A stretch of 64,000 bases of DNA from Ferrimonas futtsuensis DSM 18154 (GCF_000422645.1 NZ_AUGL01000015.1:62001-126000); one strand, 5' to 3'; shown: positions 36,601 to 44,398, counted from the first letter of the stretch. Translations and numbers: made by a program. The notes: generated by a model from the sequence alone, not told the origin.

Positions 36601-36743
36601 TCGCCCGCCGTGGCGGCGGTACTGCGGTGAATCAGATGATCCCCGCCGATCCGACCCGTCCCGGCAAGGTCTCCATGCTCAACGACTACTACGCCGGCAC
36701 CAACTGCCGTCAAGGCATTCCAGTAAGAGTGGAAAAGGCGTAA
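33693..36743 (+). CDS. Tat-exported molybdopterin oxidoreductase catalytic subunit (TtrA/SrdA-like)
   Basis: A 1016-residue periplasmic molybdoenzyme. It has a Tat signal (MDRRSFITRAG), a [4Fe-4S] motif CFTCNNMC with a later Cys in TTCGKG, and a Cys in KHAYCGAP at the position of the Mo ligand in the thiosulfate/tetrathionate/arsenate branch. A C-terminal MopB-type domain (VRVVSGNGTPAEGVL) binds the cofactor. Length and gene pair resemble tetrathionate reductase TtrA or selenate reductase; the true acceptor is not proven. The start at 33693 is favoured since AGGAG abuts the ATG at 33687. There is no NrfD/TtrC-type membrane subunit here. A strong terminator follows. Confidence 0.78.
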   Translation: MDRRSFITRAGIVTAAAATGTACSSTPKGGEPAPLNVAKSNTRFGNPLPTEAQLGADGKLHKTPGIRTMYTRCFTCNNMCGLRVRIDEASDKVLKVGGNPYCEMNSGSPLPLSMPVRDSYAALAGNTGLENRATTCGKGASGVGCVDDPRRVTQVLKRVGKRGEGKWKSISYEQALTEILEGGDLFGEGHVEGIKAIRQLDKPAVPGYPEFGSAANRLLATFGEEDTLRGSLYARFMRQAYGTVNLVTKHAYCGAPTGIGYGIGLAPGLEPGLGDIDWDNVEYAMFLGTAPGSSGASLNLLGRNLADARVERNLKYTSVDPLLRTEVANDTRAQWLPIRPGRDAAFMMAMMQVMFTENWFNAEFLAIPNADAAKAAGEVNHSNASHLVVTDAKHKDLTLFAKASDFGVGGDEAMVVENGKLVSANLAKKADLFVDGLFTDVNGNQVQLTSSLALLKAQANQAPLASLSADCGIQQSQIKQAAKDLTHHGRKATVVTNSGANSGDAIMVGWLVSTMNTLIGSHDAKGGTLYANGAYWGFEGNYNLGGFDGELDVSADINICRSGAYEDSTEYKQKVAKGENPYPASDMWHNLVAGYASFNAAEALTAHTNANPYTAKALFNWRSNALYSAASISNDVEKALVDTDKLPLFVAIDCYMNETNRYADYFIPDRVMYEEYAADRMWGAFKLGVVAGAPLVTPRTPKNAKGQHICMEQFMIDMAMAMDLPGFGKGAIPAADGRKVDLLTFEDWHSRYLANIAAQCSKLPAVSDEDREWAALEYSMAPLRPRLTGEEAAKVEALLSRGGYYEEAERYDGNFINGGGGKFLQIYNADMAQLRHCHSGERYPGVPSYEAKRFWNGDTWEQHWPEKEFPLLFSNYKPTLRSNYSAAFDRCAEVTPQNFVYMNIDTAAEMGLTDGDKVRVVSGNGTPAEGVLQADSGVAKGSVCVSHCFGHKKAYGADTRIIDGKVIEGIARRGGGTAVNQMIPADPTRPGKVSMLNDYYAGTNCRQGIPVRVEKA

Positions 36744-36768
36744 GCCTGACCCGTTTTTGCTAGCGCAC

Positions 36769-36799
36769 GAGCCCTGCTAAACAGCAGGGCTCTTTTTTT
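36769..36799 (+). terminator. intrinsic terminator after the molybdoenzyme genes
   Basis: Perfect 10-bp stem GAGCCCTGCT with an AAAC loop, then seven T. It lies 25 bases past the catalytic-subunit stop. Confidence 0.93.
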
Positions 36800-36895
36800 G
36801 AAGGAACAAGCTAAAACTTGGTTACGTTATGGACTGGTGCCGGTGAGGGAGGGTTGCGTAGGATAGAGGGATATTGCCGATATGGAGTTCATCAC

Positions 36896-38077
36896 TTGCT
36901 CAGACTGCTGTTGCCCATTACCGCCGCCCTGTTGTTGCTGGCCTGCATTCAGACGCCACAGGGAGAAAGCTATCAGACCTCCTCATCCCTGCCCGGTTTC
37001 GAGCAATCCAGCTTCGATGCCTACCGGGAGGAAACCCGGCGGTGGCTGAGGGACAACCGCGCCTTTGTCTCCGGTGACACCCTGGCAGAGATTGAGGCCA
37101 ACACGCCGTTCGAGGTGATCCCCCACGAAGGGGCCAGGCGAGGAATACTGCTGGTGCACGGCTTGAGCGACTCGCCCACCTACTTCGAAGACATCGCCCA
37201 GAGCCTGGCGAATCGTGGCTTCCTAGTGCGCACCCTGCTGCTGCCGGGCCACGGAAGTCGCCCGGCGGACCTGCAACTGGCCAGTCTTCAGAGCTGGAAC
37301 CGGGCCGTGGCTCACCACACCAAACTGCTGGGCGAACAAGTGGATGAACTGTGGTTGGGGGGCTTCTCCACCGGCGCCAACCTTGTCACCACCGAAGCGA
37401 TAGATAACCCCAGAATCGACGGCTTGCTGCTGTTCTCCCCCGGGTTTGAACCCAGGTTTAAAACCACCGCCCTCTCCCCCTACCTGGACTGGCTGGTGAC
37501 CTGGGCCAACCTGGACCCGGAAACCAACTACTACCGCTATGAGTCGCTGACCATGCACGGCGCAGCCCTCTACTACCAAAGTTCGGTGCAGGTACGCGAC
37601 GCCCTGGTCCGCAAGGGGGTCGACCGCCCGGCCCTGGTGACCATCAGCGCCGCCGACAGCGTGATTGCGCCCCAGGGGGTGCTGTCGCTGTTCCAAGAGC
37701 ACTTCACCCACCCCGGTAGCCAGTTGGTGTGGTATGGCGAGCTGGAGACGCCGCCCTCCAGAACCACCACCCTGCCTGGACGCCTGCCCAAACAGCGAAT
37801 CGCCAGCATCGCCCACATGAGTGTGTTGTTCAGGCCGGACAATAAGTACTATGGCCGGCAGGGGCGTTATCGCATTTGTGACAATGGCCAGAGCGAACAG
37901 CTGGAAGCAGCCTGTCCACAGAACCCGCAGCCTTGGTACGGCGCCTGGGGCACCAAGGAGCCTGACCAGATGGTGGCCAGGCTCAGCTGGAATCCCTACT
38001 ACCGTGAGCTGGAGGCGCAACTGGACTCGATGATCGCCAGCGCCGATGGCCGAGGCAGAACCGCCAGACTGAAATAA
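36896..38077 (+). CDS. lipoprotein alpha/beta hydrolase
   Basis: A 393-residue predicted lipoprotein. A TTG start at 36896, with GGAG 8 bases upstream, gives an ideal signal: LRLLLPITAALLLLAC with lipobox Leu-Leu-Ala-Cys. The mature part is an alpha/beta hydrolase: oxyanion strand GILLVHGLSDSP, nucleophile in GFSTGA (Gly-X-Ser-X-Gly), Asp in SAADSVIAP, His in IAHMSVLF. It is probably an esterase or lipase facing the periplasm or cell surface. The frame can be extended upstream to 36818, but no good start or signal exists there. It is alone in its transcript. The substrate is unknown. Confidence 0.78.
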   Translation: MLRLLLPITAALLLLACIQTPQGESYQTSSSLPGFEQSSFDAYREETRRWLRDNRAFVSGDTLAEIEANTPFEVIPHEGARRGILLVHGLSDSPTYFEDIAQSLANRGFLVRTLLLPGHGSRPADLQLASLQSWNRAVAHHTKLLGEQVDELWLGGFSTGANLVTTEAIDNPRIDGLLLFSPGFEPRFKTTALSPYLDWLVTWANLDPETNYYRYESLTMHGAALYYQSSVQVRDALVRKGVDRPALVTISAADSVIAPQGVLSLFQEHFTHPGSQLVWYGELETPPSRTTTLPGRLPKQRIASIAHMSVLFRPDNKYYGRQGRYRICDNGQSEQLEAACPQNPQPWYGAWGTKEPDQMVARLSWNPYYRELEAQLDSMIASADGRGRTARLK

Positions 38078-38078
38078 C

Positions 38079-38104
38079 AAAGGGGAGCCGATGGCTCCCC
38101 TTTT
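38079..38104. terminator. bidirectional terminator
   Basis: 8-bp stem GGGGAGCC with a GAT loop, flanked by A and T runs, between the convergent hydrolase and TonB-receptor stops. Confidence 0.85.
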
Positions 38105-38119
38105 CATTGAGTCGTCAGG

Positions 38120-40543
38120 TTAGAGACGATAGGTCAGACTCAGACTGAAGTTGCGCTCTTCGCCAGGCATCCCGCCTAGGAACATCGCCTTCTCGTAGTA
38201 GGTCTCGTCAAACAGGTTATCCAGGTTTGCTTGCAGCTTCCAGTCGCTGGCATCGTAGGCGATGGCCGCATCCACCTTGGTGTAGGCGGGCACATGGCCA
38301 TCGGGGATGCCGAAGGCGCTGGAGTGGGTGCTGCGCTCATCCACGTAGGCTGCGCCCAGACTCAGGCTCAGGGGCTGATTCAGGTTAAACCACTGGGCAT
38401 CGTAGGTCACCCAGGCACTGGCGGTCACCTTTGGCACCCCTTTTTGAGGTACATCGTAGGTGCTGCGAGTCGGGTCCTTCTTGTCGCGGGCATCCTGATA
38501 CATGGCGTTGATGTTCAGCTTCCACTGCTCATTCAGGTGGGCATTCATGTCCAGCTCCACCCCCTTGGTCTGCTCCTCACCGTCATACAGGTACTGAGGC
38601 ACCTCGGGACCGGTCACACCCTCCTCGTAGAGAGGGTTGGTGAAACGCAGGTTGGTGCGTGAGCTTTCGAACACCACCAGGGAGGCCAGCAGCTGATCGT
38701 CGAACCCTTTATAGCGGATGCCGACGTCATTGCTGATGGACTCGGAGTCCTTGCGATCGGAGTCATCACCGGCAACGCTGCCCAGAATGCTGTAGGCGGT
38801 GCGCCCCTTGGAGTGGTTGATGAACAGTGACAGGTTGTCGCTCGGCATGTAGGTCACACCCAGGTTGTAGGTCACGCCGTTGTCCTTGGTGTCCTGCTCA
38901 GGAGTGGGCTGGGCACGGCTGGCACTGTAGCGCGGGTCCACACCGAAATGCTCATAGCTCTGCTCAATCTCGTTGAACGCCACGCCGATGCGGGTGGTCA
39001 GGCCCCAGTCCAGGTAAGCCACGTGCTGAATGCCCACCCCCCAGGCGCTGACGGTCTTGTTGTAGTTGGCGGTCATCAGAGGATCGTAGTCTTCGAAGCT
39101 GCCATCGCCCCAGTTGGGGTTACGCAGATCGTAGATGTAGGGCAGCTGGCCCTGATAGATGACCTCGCCGTCGGAATTTTTGATCACCTTGTCGGCGTCG
39201 TAGATGGAGTACTGCTTGAAACGGATATCCCGGTCTTCGTAGTTGGCGTTGACCAGCAGCTCGTTGTCGATGCCGCCCAGGCTGAAGTCGTAGCGCAGAT
39301 CTGCGAAGTACTGCCAGGAGGACTCATCCGCCTCCACCTTACGGTACTCCTGACGGCGGGCCGCATAGGGGTAGAGCACCCCGTCTTCCACCAGCGGCGC
39401 CCGGGGATCGGCGTTGATGGTGCCGCGGCGGTTCCAGTAGACGTAGTTGTAGGCACCGGTTTGACGGGCAAAACCACTGTCATAGTTGCGATACTGCAGC
39501 TGCTGGTTGAGGAACAGTTCAGGGGTGAAGTGGATGTTGTGGGTCAGCTTGAATCTGAGCTCCTCCCCTTCATTGTCCCTGGCCATGGGGGAGATGAGAT
39601 TGGAGTCCCCCAGATCGACAGGTTCCAGACCATCACCGGAGGCCAGGGAGTCCGCCAGCTGCTGACGCTGTTCGTCGGTCAATTGCAGGCCAACGCCGTT
39701 GGGATCGTTGATGAGGTCTTCCCAGGTCACTTCGCCTGCCGATTTGCCGCCGGTTGAGTCGGCGTTGTAGATGCGGATCGGGTGACCGATGGAGTCCACG
39801 GCGATGGCATCTTTGATGTAGGCCACGGAGAACAGCAGGTCCTGATCGTCGCTCAACAGCCCCTTGAGGGAGGCATACACTTCGTCACGATCGGTGCCGA
39901 CACCACGGTAGCCGTCACTGCGGGCACTCTTGGCCACCAGCCGGTAGGCGGTGTTGTCGCTCAGGGCGGCTGTGCTGTCCAGGGCCAGGGAGTAGGTGTC
40001 CCACTGGCCGACTTCGCCGGTGAATTCGTGGCTGGAGTCAAACTGAGGCTTTTTCTCAATCAGGTTGATCACCCCGCCGGCGCTGCCCATGCCATAGAGG
40101 CCGGTCGCCGGCCCCTTGAGCACCTCGATGGACTCGACGTTGGTCATGGAGCGGGTGGGGTTGAAGGTGTTGCCCAGGCCGGCACCACCATACATGCCAT
40201 CGTAGGTATAGTTGGCCCCCAGGCCACGGATCACCAGGTTGTCACCGATGCCGTAGTTGTTGCCTGCCTGGGTCAGGCCACTGATGTTGCGCACCAGATC
40301 CTGCAGCTTGTCGGCTCCCTGTGCCTGAATCAGATCCTTGTCGATCACCACCACTGCCGCCGGGGTCTCCATCAGAGACATGTCTGACTTGGTGGCAAGA
40401 CCGGAGTTCATCACCACTTGGTTCTGTCGACCGTAGACGGTAATGCGCTCAGGCTGGTCCACTTTCTCTTCCGCGGCATGGGCCATCTGGGGCATCAGGG
40501 CCGCGGTACACGCCATGGCCAATAGGGAGTAACGAAACTGCAT
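38120..40543 (-). CDS. TonB-dependent siderophore-type receptor
   Basis: An 807-residue outer-membrane receptor. It has a signal peptide ending in AHA, a TonB-box-like region (ERITVYGRQ), a plug domain (ETPAAVVVIDKDLI to about residue 170, with the conserved VESIEVLKGPATGLYG segment), and a 22-strand barrel ending FSLSLTYRL with an aliphatic last residue. It imports a ferric siderophore or similar chelate, powered by TonB. The ATG at 40543 has AGAGG upstream and is preferred over the TTG at 40561. A Fur-box-like sequence 29-47 bases upstream predicts iron repression. The exact chelate is unknown. Confidence 0.9.
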   Translation of the reverse strand: MQFRYSLLAMACTAALMPQMAHAAEEKVDQPERITVYGRQNQVVMNSGLATKSDMSLMETPAAVVVIDKDLIQAQGADKLQDLVRNISGLTQAGNNYGIGDNLVIRGLGANYTYDGMYGGAGLGNTFNPTRSMTNVESIEVLKGPATGLYGMGSAGGVINLIEKKPQFDSSHEFTGEVGQWDTYSLALDSTAALSDNTAYRLVAKSARSDGYRGVGTDRDEVYASLKGLLSDDQDLLFSVAYIKDAIAVDSIGHPIRIYNADSTGGKSAGEVTWEDLINDPNGVGLQLTDEQRQQLADSLASGDGLEPVDLGDSNLISPMARDNEGEELRFKLTHNIHFTPELFLNQQLQYRNYDSGFARQTGAYNYVYWNRRGTINADPRAPLVEDGVLYPYAARRQEYRKVEADESSWQYFADLRYDFSLGGIDNELLVNANYEDRDIRFKQYSIYDADKVIKNSDGEVIYQGQLPYIYDLRNPNWGDGSFEDYDPLMTANYNKTVSAWGVGIQHVAYLDWGLTTRIGVAFNEIEQSYEHFGVDPRYSASRAQPTPEQDTKDNGVTYNLGVTYMPSDNLSLFINHSKGRTAYSILGSVAGDDSDRKDSESISNDVGIRYKGFDDQLLASLVVFESSRTNLRFTNPLYEEGVTGPEVPQYLYDGEEQTKGVELDMNAHLNEQWKLNINAMYQDARDKKDPTRSTYDVPQKGVPKVTASAWVTYDAQWFNLNQPLSLSLGAAYVDERSTHSSAFGIPDGHVPAYTKVDAAIAYDASDWKLQANLDNLFDETYYEKAMFLGGMPGEERNFSLSLTYRL

Positions 40544-41392
40544 CTTTGTAAACCTCTGCAAACTATTCGAGGCGAATGATAATCAGTTTCATTTTCACTT
40601 CAAGGAAATATTCTGATAAATGAGGGTGATAAAATCATATTCAATGGCGAAAGTGAGATATCCGGTACTTTTTCACCAAATCCTGTTTCATTAGGTTGGC
40701 CATTGTTAAATGGCCGTTAACCACGCAGGAGCTTCGAGGCTCATCCCACCACCATTTTAAGTAATTCTGCCAAAGGACTTAATTGAGGCTTTTGTTTCAC
40801 AGTGAATTCAACTTCCTGATCGAGTCAGAAACAGCAAGAGCCGTTGGCGCCCTCCTTGATCCAGGCTCTGCGCTTATCCTCTTCCACCAGAAATATTCAC
40901 TGGCTCTGTTCATGGTCGCTTGTGATCTCTCCTCGGTGATCGGCAACCGCTGTGGCAGAGCCGGGGAATCGAGTTTCTCTAGCGCTGGCACCCACGGCGA
41001 AATGACTCCCCTGACACCACAGCCGCACTGACAGCAACATCGGCAACCTCTGATTAACCTTTCACCAACCACGCAAAAACCTATTCGGATTTTTCTGTTA
41101 AATTCAGCCGTTCCAAGCCTGCTGCCAAGCTCAAAACAGAAACATTGAAAAACACACAATTAACATTGGCAACAGAGACTTACCTTATAACTCAATGTCT
41201 CATTTTTTCATTAATAATCACGGCTAAGATCCCCTTTTCAGCAAATTGAACCTGAAGATCACACAACCGCACATCGAGATACCCGAATCGTTGTTTCGGG
41301 CCAATGGCAGGCATAGGATGGAACTACATCCTCACAGGCAGTAACGAGGCGCTTATGGACAGGCTCACTACACTTTCTAACGGGAGGCGCCC
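40544..41392. other. long intergenic region
   Basis: No supported gene over about 850 bases. Two overlapping opposite frames of 82 and 120 codons near 40783-41159 lack ribosome-binding sites and family resemblance. The region holds the Fur-like box, a perfect hairpin GGCCATT/AATGGCC at 40698-40715, and otherwise unremarkable AT-rich sequence. Confidence 0.4.
40572..40590. promoter_or_regulatory. Fur box upstream of the TonB receptor
   Basis: GCGAATGATAATCAGTTTC matches the 19-base Fur consensus at 15 positions, including the central AATGATAATCA, and sits in the receptor promoter. Confidence 0.72.
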
Positions 41393-41869
41393 ATGATTGA
41401 GCGATTTTCCCCCTCTCGAGACGGATTCCTTCGCGGCCATGGGCTGGTGGTCACCCTGGCCTTTATTGTCGCTACCCTGGTGTCGATCGCGATTACAGGC
41501 CATATGGCCGGCGGCCTGTTTGTGGCCGGTGTCATCAGCGTCTTCTTTCAGGTCAGAGATAAAGGCGACCACGTGGTCGAAGTCAACCCACAGAATCTGT
41601 CGGGCATGATGGGAGAACTGGGTGACAGCCCGGAGCGCGGACGAATCAGCCTCTCATTGGAAGAGATTGACCTTGCCCGCTCCCGCCAGCGCACCCTGTT
41701 GGACAGAATCTGCTTCAGCTACCGGGTCCATACCCACGGCGGCCGCAGTGTCGTCGTGAGCGGCACCCTGTTTGGCCTGCTGGAAGCCCCCAAGGTGCAT
41801 GGCAGAGTCCTCTCCATGGTGGATAAGATGCAGGCCACAGCCGGGAACCGGCCCTCATTTATGGCTTGA
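41393..41869 (+). CDS. small membrane protein, unrecognised
   Basis: A 158-residue protein with one long or two close hydrophobic segments (about residues 17-52: GLVVTLAFIVATLVSIAITG and GGLFVAGVISVFFQV) followed by a soluble cytoplasmic-type region of about 100 residues rich in charged residues (RGRISLSLEEIDLARSRQRT). No known family is recognised. GGGAGG just before the ATG supports the start. Neighbours on both sides are non-coding, so context gives no function. Confidence 0.6.
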   Translation: MIERFSPSRDGFLRGHGLVVTLAFIVATLVSIAITGHMAGGLFVAGVISVFFQVRDKGDHVVEVNPQNLSGMMGELGDSPERGRISLSLEEIDLARSRQRTLLDRICFSYRVHTHGGRSVVVSGTLFGLLEAPKVHGRVLSMVDKMQATAGNRPSFMA

Positions 41870-42134
41870 TGCCACCTGAGAGATCACACATTTAACATTG
41901 TCATCTTTTGTCAGTGATTCTTTAGCCCGGAAACTGGATTTTCCTCTCAATTCATTGAATTGGGTTCTTAGATAGATTTGAAGGCCCCGTCACAAAGGAG
42001 TACTATCCCGACCAGTTATTTCCGCTGGTCGGAGTTATGGGGAGTTCAGGCACAAAAGGAGTTTGGCCTGCAAATCACCACTTCGAGAGGCGCTGCTCAA
42101 TCTAGGCTCAGCCCTGACATCATAGAAGGACGCT

Positions 42135-42260
42135 ATGACAGCTTTATTTCCACACCAGTTCAGCTTCAATGGTCAAATTCATCGGCCTATGCGTCTTCCC
42201 GTGCTGCCCGACTCAACGTCCCCCTTTGAGCAGAAAACCACTTATACCCCCTATTGTTAG
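42135..42260 (+). CDS. possible 41-residue small protein
   Basis: An ATG at 42135 preceded by GAAGGA at good spacing opens 41 codons ending in TAG. The product starts MTALFPHQFSFNG and has no membrane segment or known motif. The ribosome-binding site is the only support; it may be chance. Confidence 0.25.
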   Translation: MTALFPHQFSFNGQIHRPMRLPVLPDSTSPFEQKTTYTPYC

Positions 42261-42273
42261 CCCTAACCTGATG

Positions 42274-42299
42274 TACGACTCCAAGAAAGAAGAGTCGTA
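42274..42299 (+). promoter_or_regulatory. hairpin touching the ribosome-binding site of the next gene
   Basis: Arms TACGACTC and GAGTCGTA with a 10-base loop; GGAG of the following gene begins at the next base. It could tune translation of the gene at 42306. Confidence 0.35.
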
Positions 42300-42305
42300 G
42301 GAGAT

Positions 42306-42749
42306 ATGAACATGAGACGGATTTTGACCTCTGCGTTTCTACTCACCACCCTACCCGTGTTGGCGCACCCCCTCTCCAGCTCCCCAGTGGGGAGCTGGTG
42401 CCAGTCCACCGACAAAGGCCAGAGCTGTTTTCAGTACATGACCTTCCAGGCTGATGGCACCCTGCTCACTCAGGGTCAGTACACCAAGATGGGGATGGGA
42501 TTCGAAGGTGACGCGACCTGGACCCAGAAAGGTGACCAGACCTGCATCAGTGAAACCCGCATCGACACCTACAGGCTCGACACCGGTGCCTGGCTCGGCG
42601 AGGCCTACATCCCTGCCCGGTGTGATACCGTTCTGGCCATCGATGCTACCCATTACAACTACCGCAAGCCCAACGGCGATACGGAACGACTGATCAGAGT
42701 CAGTGATTCTTTGGCTCTGCATCAAGAATTTACTGCTGGTCGCAATTAA
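42306..42749 (+). CDS. exported hypothetical protein
   Basis: A 147-residue protein with a signal peptide (MRRILTSAFLLTTLPVLAHP). The mature part starts with PVGSWCQSTDKGQSCFQYMTFQADGTLLTQGQY, a pattern of small beta-barrel (lipocalin-like) proteins in which an opening Gly-X-Trp is followed by alternating strands. Four cysteines could make two disulfides. I cannot assign a function. AGGAG lies upstream of the start. It precedes a NikR-like regulator by 120 bases, on the same strand. Confidence 0.6.
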   Translation: MNMRRILTSAFLLTTLPVLAHPLSSSPVGSWCQSTDKGQSCFQYMTFQADGTLLTQGQYTKMGMGFEGDATWTQKGDQTCISETRIDTYRLDTGAWLGEAYIPARCDTVLAIDATHYNYRKPNGDTERLIRVSDSLALHQEFTAGRN

Positions 42750-42869
42750 TGCGGCATCATCATGGGGCGAATCACAAGATCGCCCCCTCCCCGATTCATC
42801 CCTGATCAAAATCAAGTTATTATGAACAATTTAAAATTAGTATGTTCCTGTTACCTGGGGAGATGAGTT

Positions 42870-43292
42870 ATGGGAACTGAGCGTATTACCGTATCACTGG
42901 ACAGCGAGTTGCTGGGTGAGCTGGATCAGCTGGCCGAAGATGGGGGCTACCGCAACCGCAGTGAGCTTTTCCGGGACATGATCAGAGAAAAGCGTAAAGA
43001 CAAACTGCTGGATACCGACCCTTTCACTCCCTGCATCGCCACCTTGAGCTATGTGTTTGACACCCGCAAACGCACTCTGGCCACTCGTCTGATGGAAAAC
43101 CTGCATCAGTACAGTCATATTGTTCGTTCCACCATGCTGGTCTGCCTGGATGAGCACTTCCGAATGGAATCCATCGCCCTGGAGGGCAATGCTCTCAGCC
43201 TGCAAGAGTTCGCCAACATCCAGCTGAGTGAAAGTGGTGTACTCAATGGCTGCTTGCACCTGGTGCCTCTGGTCGCGGATGAAACCATCTGA
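42870..43292 (+). CDS. NikR-like ribbon-helix-helix regulator with altered metal site
   Basis: A 140-residue regulator with the two-domain NikR plan. The N-terminal ribbon-helix-helix (ERITVSLDSELLGELDQLAE, then YRNRSELFRDMIREK) binds DNA; the C-terminal ACT-like domain (SYVFDTRKRTLATRLM to the end) tetramerises. NikR binds nickel through His76, His87, His89 and Cys95 (E. coli numbering). Here only the first equivalent, His79, is kept; the others read Leu90, Cys92 and Arg98. Nickel sensing as in NikR is therefore doubtful; another metal or ligand is possible. GGGGAGATGAG provides the ribosome-binding site. No nickel transporter is adjacent. Confidence 0.82.
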   Translation: MGTERITVSLDSELLGELDQLAEDGGYRNRSELFRDMIREKRKDKLLDTDPFTPCIATLSYVFDTRKRTLATRLMENLHQYSHIVRSTMLVCLDEHFRMESIALEGNALSLQEFANIQLSESGVLNGCLHLVPLVADETI

Positions 43293-43399
43293 TCTCTCAA
43301 AAAGGGGGATAACCCAGTCCCCTTCACAAACTCTCGCCACACTATTGACTGCGAATTGTTATCATTTAAACTCTGAAGCTCACCATTGAGGAGTTTCAG

Positions 43400-43738
43400 A
43401 TGGACAAGCACACCAAAAAGCAGCTCAAGCGCCAAACCAAGGCCCTCAAGAAATCCCTTAAACGCTCGTTGAAAGAGGCCAAGAAGGCCGCGAAGCAGCA
43501 ACGCGGGGAGATGGTGACACTCGATAACAAGCAACTGAAAGCGATGACCGACAAGTTGGTGGCTGAGGCTCTGCATATAGAGCCAGTCAAGGCCAAGGTC
43601 ATCAGCCTAAGACCCCTGGAGCAAGAGGCCATGGCCTTTGCCCGTCGTCCCTACAAGAAGTCTCCCTGCAAGCGCTGCCCCGCCCTCAGCGGTGGCCTCT
43701 GTGCCTGTGCCATCAAGAAGCAGAAGCGCGCCGCCTAA
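43400..43738 (+). CDS. small Lys-rich protein with C-terminal cysteine cluster
   Basis: A 112-residue, very basic soluble protein. The first 40 residues are a Lys/Arg/Ala helix (KKQLKRQTKALKKSLKRSLK), the middle is a mixed region, and the end carries SPCKRCPALSGGLCACAIKK, four cysteines in CX2CX7CXC spacing that could bind zinc or an Fe-S cluster. No family is recognised. A nucleic-acid-binding role would fit the charge but is only a guess. A GAGGAG site precedes the ATG. Its codon use looks like that of its neighbours. Confidence 0.65.
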   Translation: MDKHTKKQLKRQTKALKKSLKRSLKEAKKAAKQQRGEMVTLDNKQLKAMTDKLVAEALHIEPVKAKVISLRPLEQEAMAFARRPYKKSPCKRCPALSGGLCACAIKKQKRAA

Positions 43739-43772
43739 AGACCATGGCTTAACGACAGCCAGCAGTGAATCG

Positions 43773-44252
43773 TCAAATTAACTGACACTCTCCCCCCTTC
43801 ACAGTCCAAAGCCTGACGGGGCCGTCGATGTCACCCGCTCTGTTGCAGCTGACCCTGACCATGGCAGCCGTCGGAAACGTCTCGACAGGACAGCCCAACC
43901 ATCTCCGGACAAGCAGTTCGAGTGTCGGGTTGTGGCCCACCCATACCTGCACCTCTCCCTCGCACCAAAACTGTTTCAGCAGGGCCATAAACTCCTCGCA
44001 GTCCGCCCGGTAGAGTTGCGGCAGTGTCTCGTAACGGGCCGAAGGAAAGGCCTGTGAGACTGCTTCCGCGGTCAGTTGAGCCCGGCAGGCATCACTGGCT
44101 ACGATCAGGTCCACCCCAGACAGCCATCGATGCAACTGAGCCACCACCTTAGGCAGGGCTTTCACTCCCCTTGGATTCAACCCCCGGTGCCAATCGCTCT
44201 GATAGGGTTCCTCCCAACTGGATTTGGCATGACGTAACAGTATCAGCTCCAT
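43773..44252 (-). CDS. sixA: SixA-like histidine phosphatase
   Basis: A 159-residue protein of the histidine phosphatase superfamily. It begins LILLRHAKSSWEEP, with the catalytic His in Arg-His-Ala, then has LNPRGVKAL and a second His in VWVGHNPTLE. Length and lack of extra domains match the SixA group, which removes phosphate from phosphohistidine on signalling or PTS proteins. The real target is unknown. It is convergent with the preceding basic protein gene; AGGAGG lies upstream of the start. Confidence 0.85.
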   Translation of the reverse strand: MELILLRHAKSSWEEPYQSDWHRGLNPRGVKALPKVVAQLHRWLSGVDLIVASDACRAQLTAEAVSQAFPSARYETLPQLYRADCEEFMALLKQFWCEGEVQVWVGHNPTLELLVRRWLGCPVETFPTAAMVRVSCNRAGDIDGPVRLWTVKGGECQLI

Positions 44253-44342
44253 CTTCCCTCCTGGAACATTGACGGTCCCTTGTCTGATTCAGCCATCGAA
44301 ATGTCATCATGGGTGATTTTCACGACAATTTCTTAAAACTTA

Positions 44343-44370
44343 TTGCCATTTCAGGAAATTTTTTTATTGT
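44343..44370 (+). promoter_or_regulatory. candidate sigma-70 promoter of lpp
   Basis: TTGCCA at 44343-44348 and TATTGT at 44365-44370, 16 bases apart, in an AT-rich stretch about 90 bases before the lpp start. Sequence match only. Confidence 0.4.
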
Positions 44371-44384
44371 AACCAGATGCAATC

Positions 44385-44398
44385 GCACAAATTTGTGC
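44385..44398. repeat. 14-bp palindrome in the lpp leader
   Basis: GCACAAATTTGTGC is a perfect palindrome just after the candidate promoter; it could be an operator or an early leader hairpin. Confidence 0.4.

Larger units (their letters stand above)
41870..42305. other. intergenic region with a possible tiny gene
   Basis: Mostly without recognised genes. It contains a hairpin with CGACCAG/CTGGTCG arms near 42009-42031, a possible 41-codon gene (42135-42260), and a hairpin touching the ribosome-binding site of the next gene (42274-42299). Confidence 0.4.

Noticed and set aside
33006-36713. two long minus-strand frames (614 and 620 codons) opposite the molybdoenzyme genes
   Set aside because: Gly/His/Val-rich translations without motifs, opposite clear Tat-exported enzyme subunits.
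36818-36895. 26-residue N-terminal extension of the lipoprotein hydrolase
   Set aside because: It would place charged residues before a perfect lipoprotein signal that starts at the TTG at 36896 with a good ribosome-binding site.
40783-41159. opposing frames of 82 and 120 codons in the intergenic region
   Set aside because: They overlap each other, lack ribosome-binding sites and show no known features.
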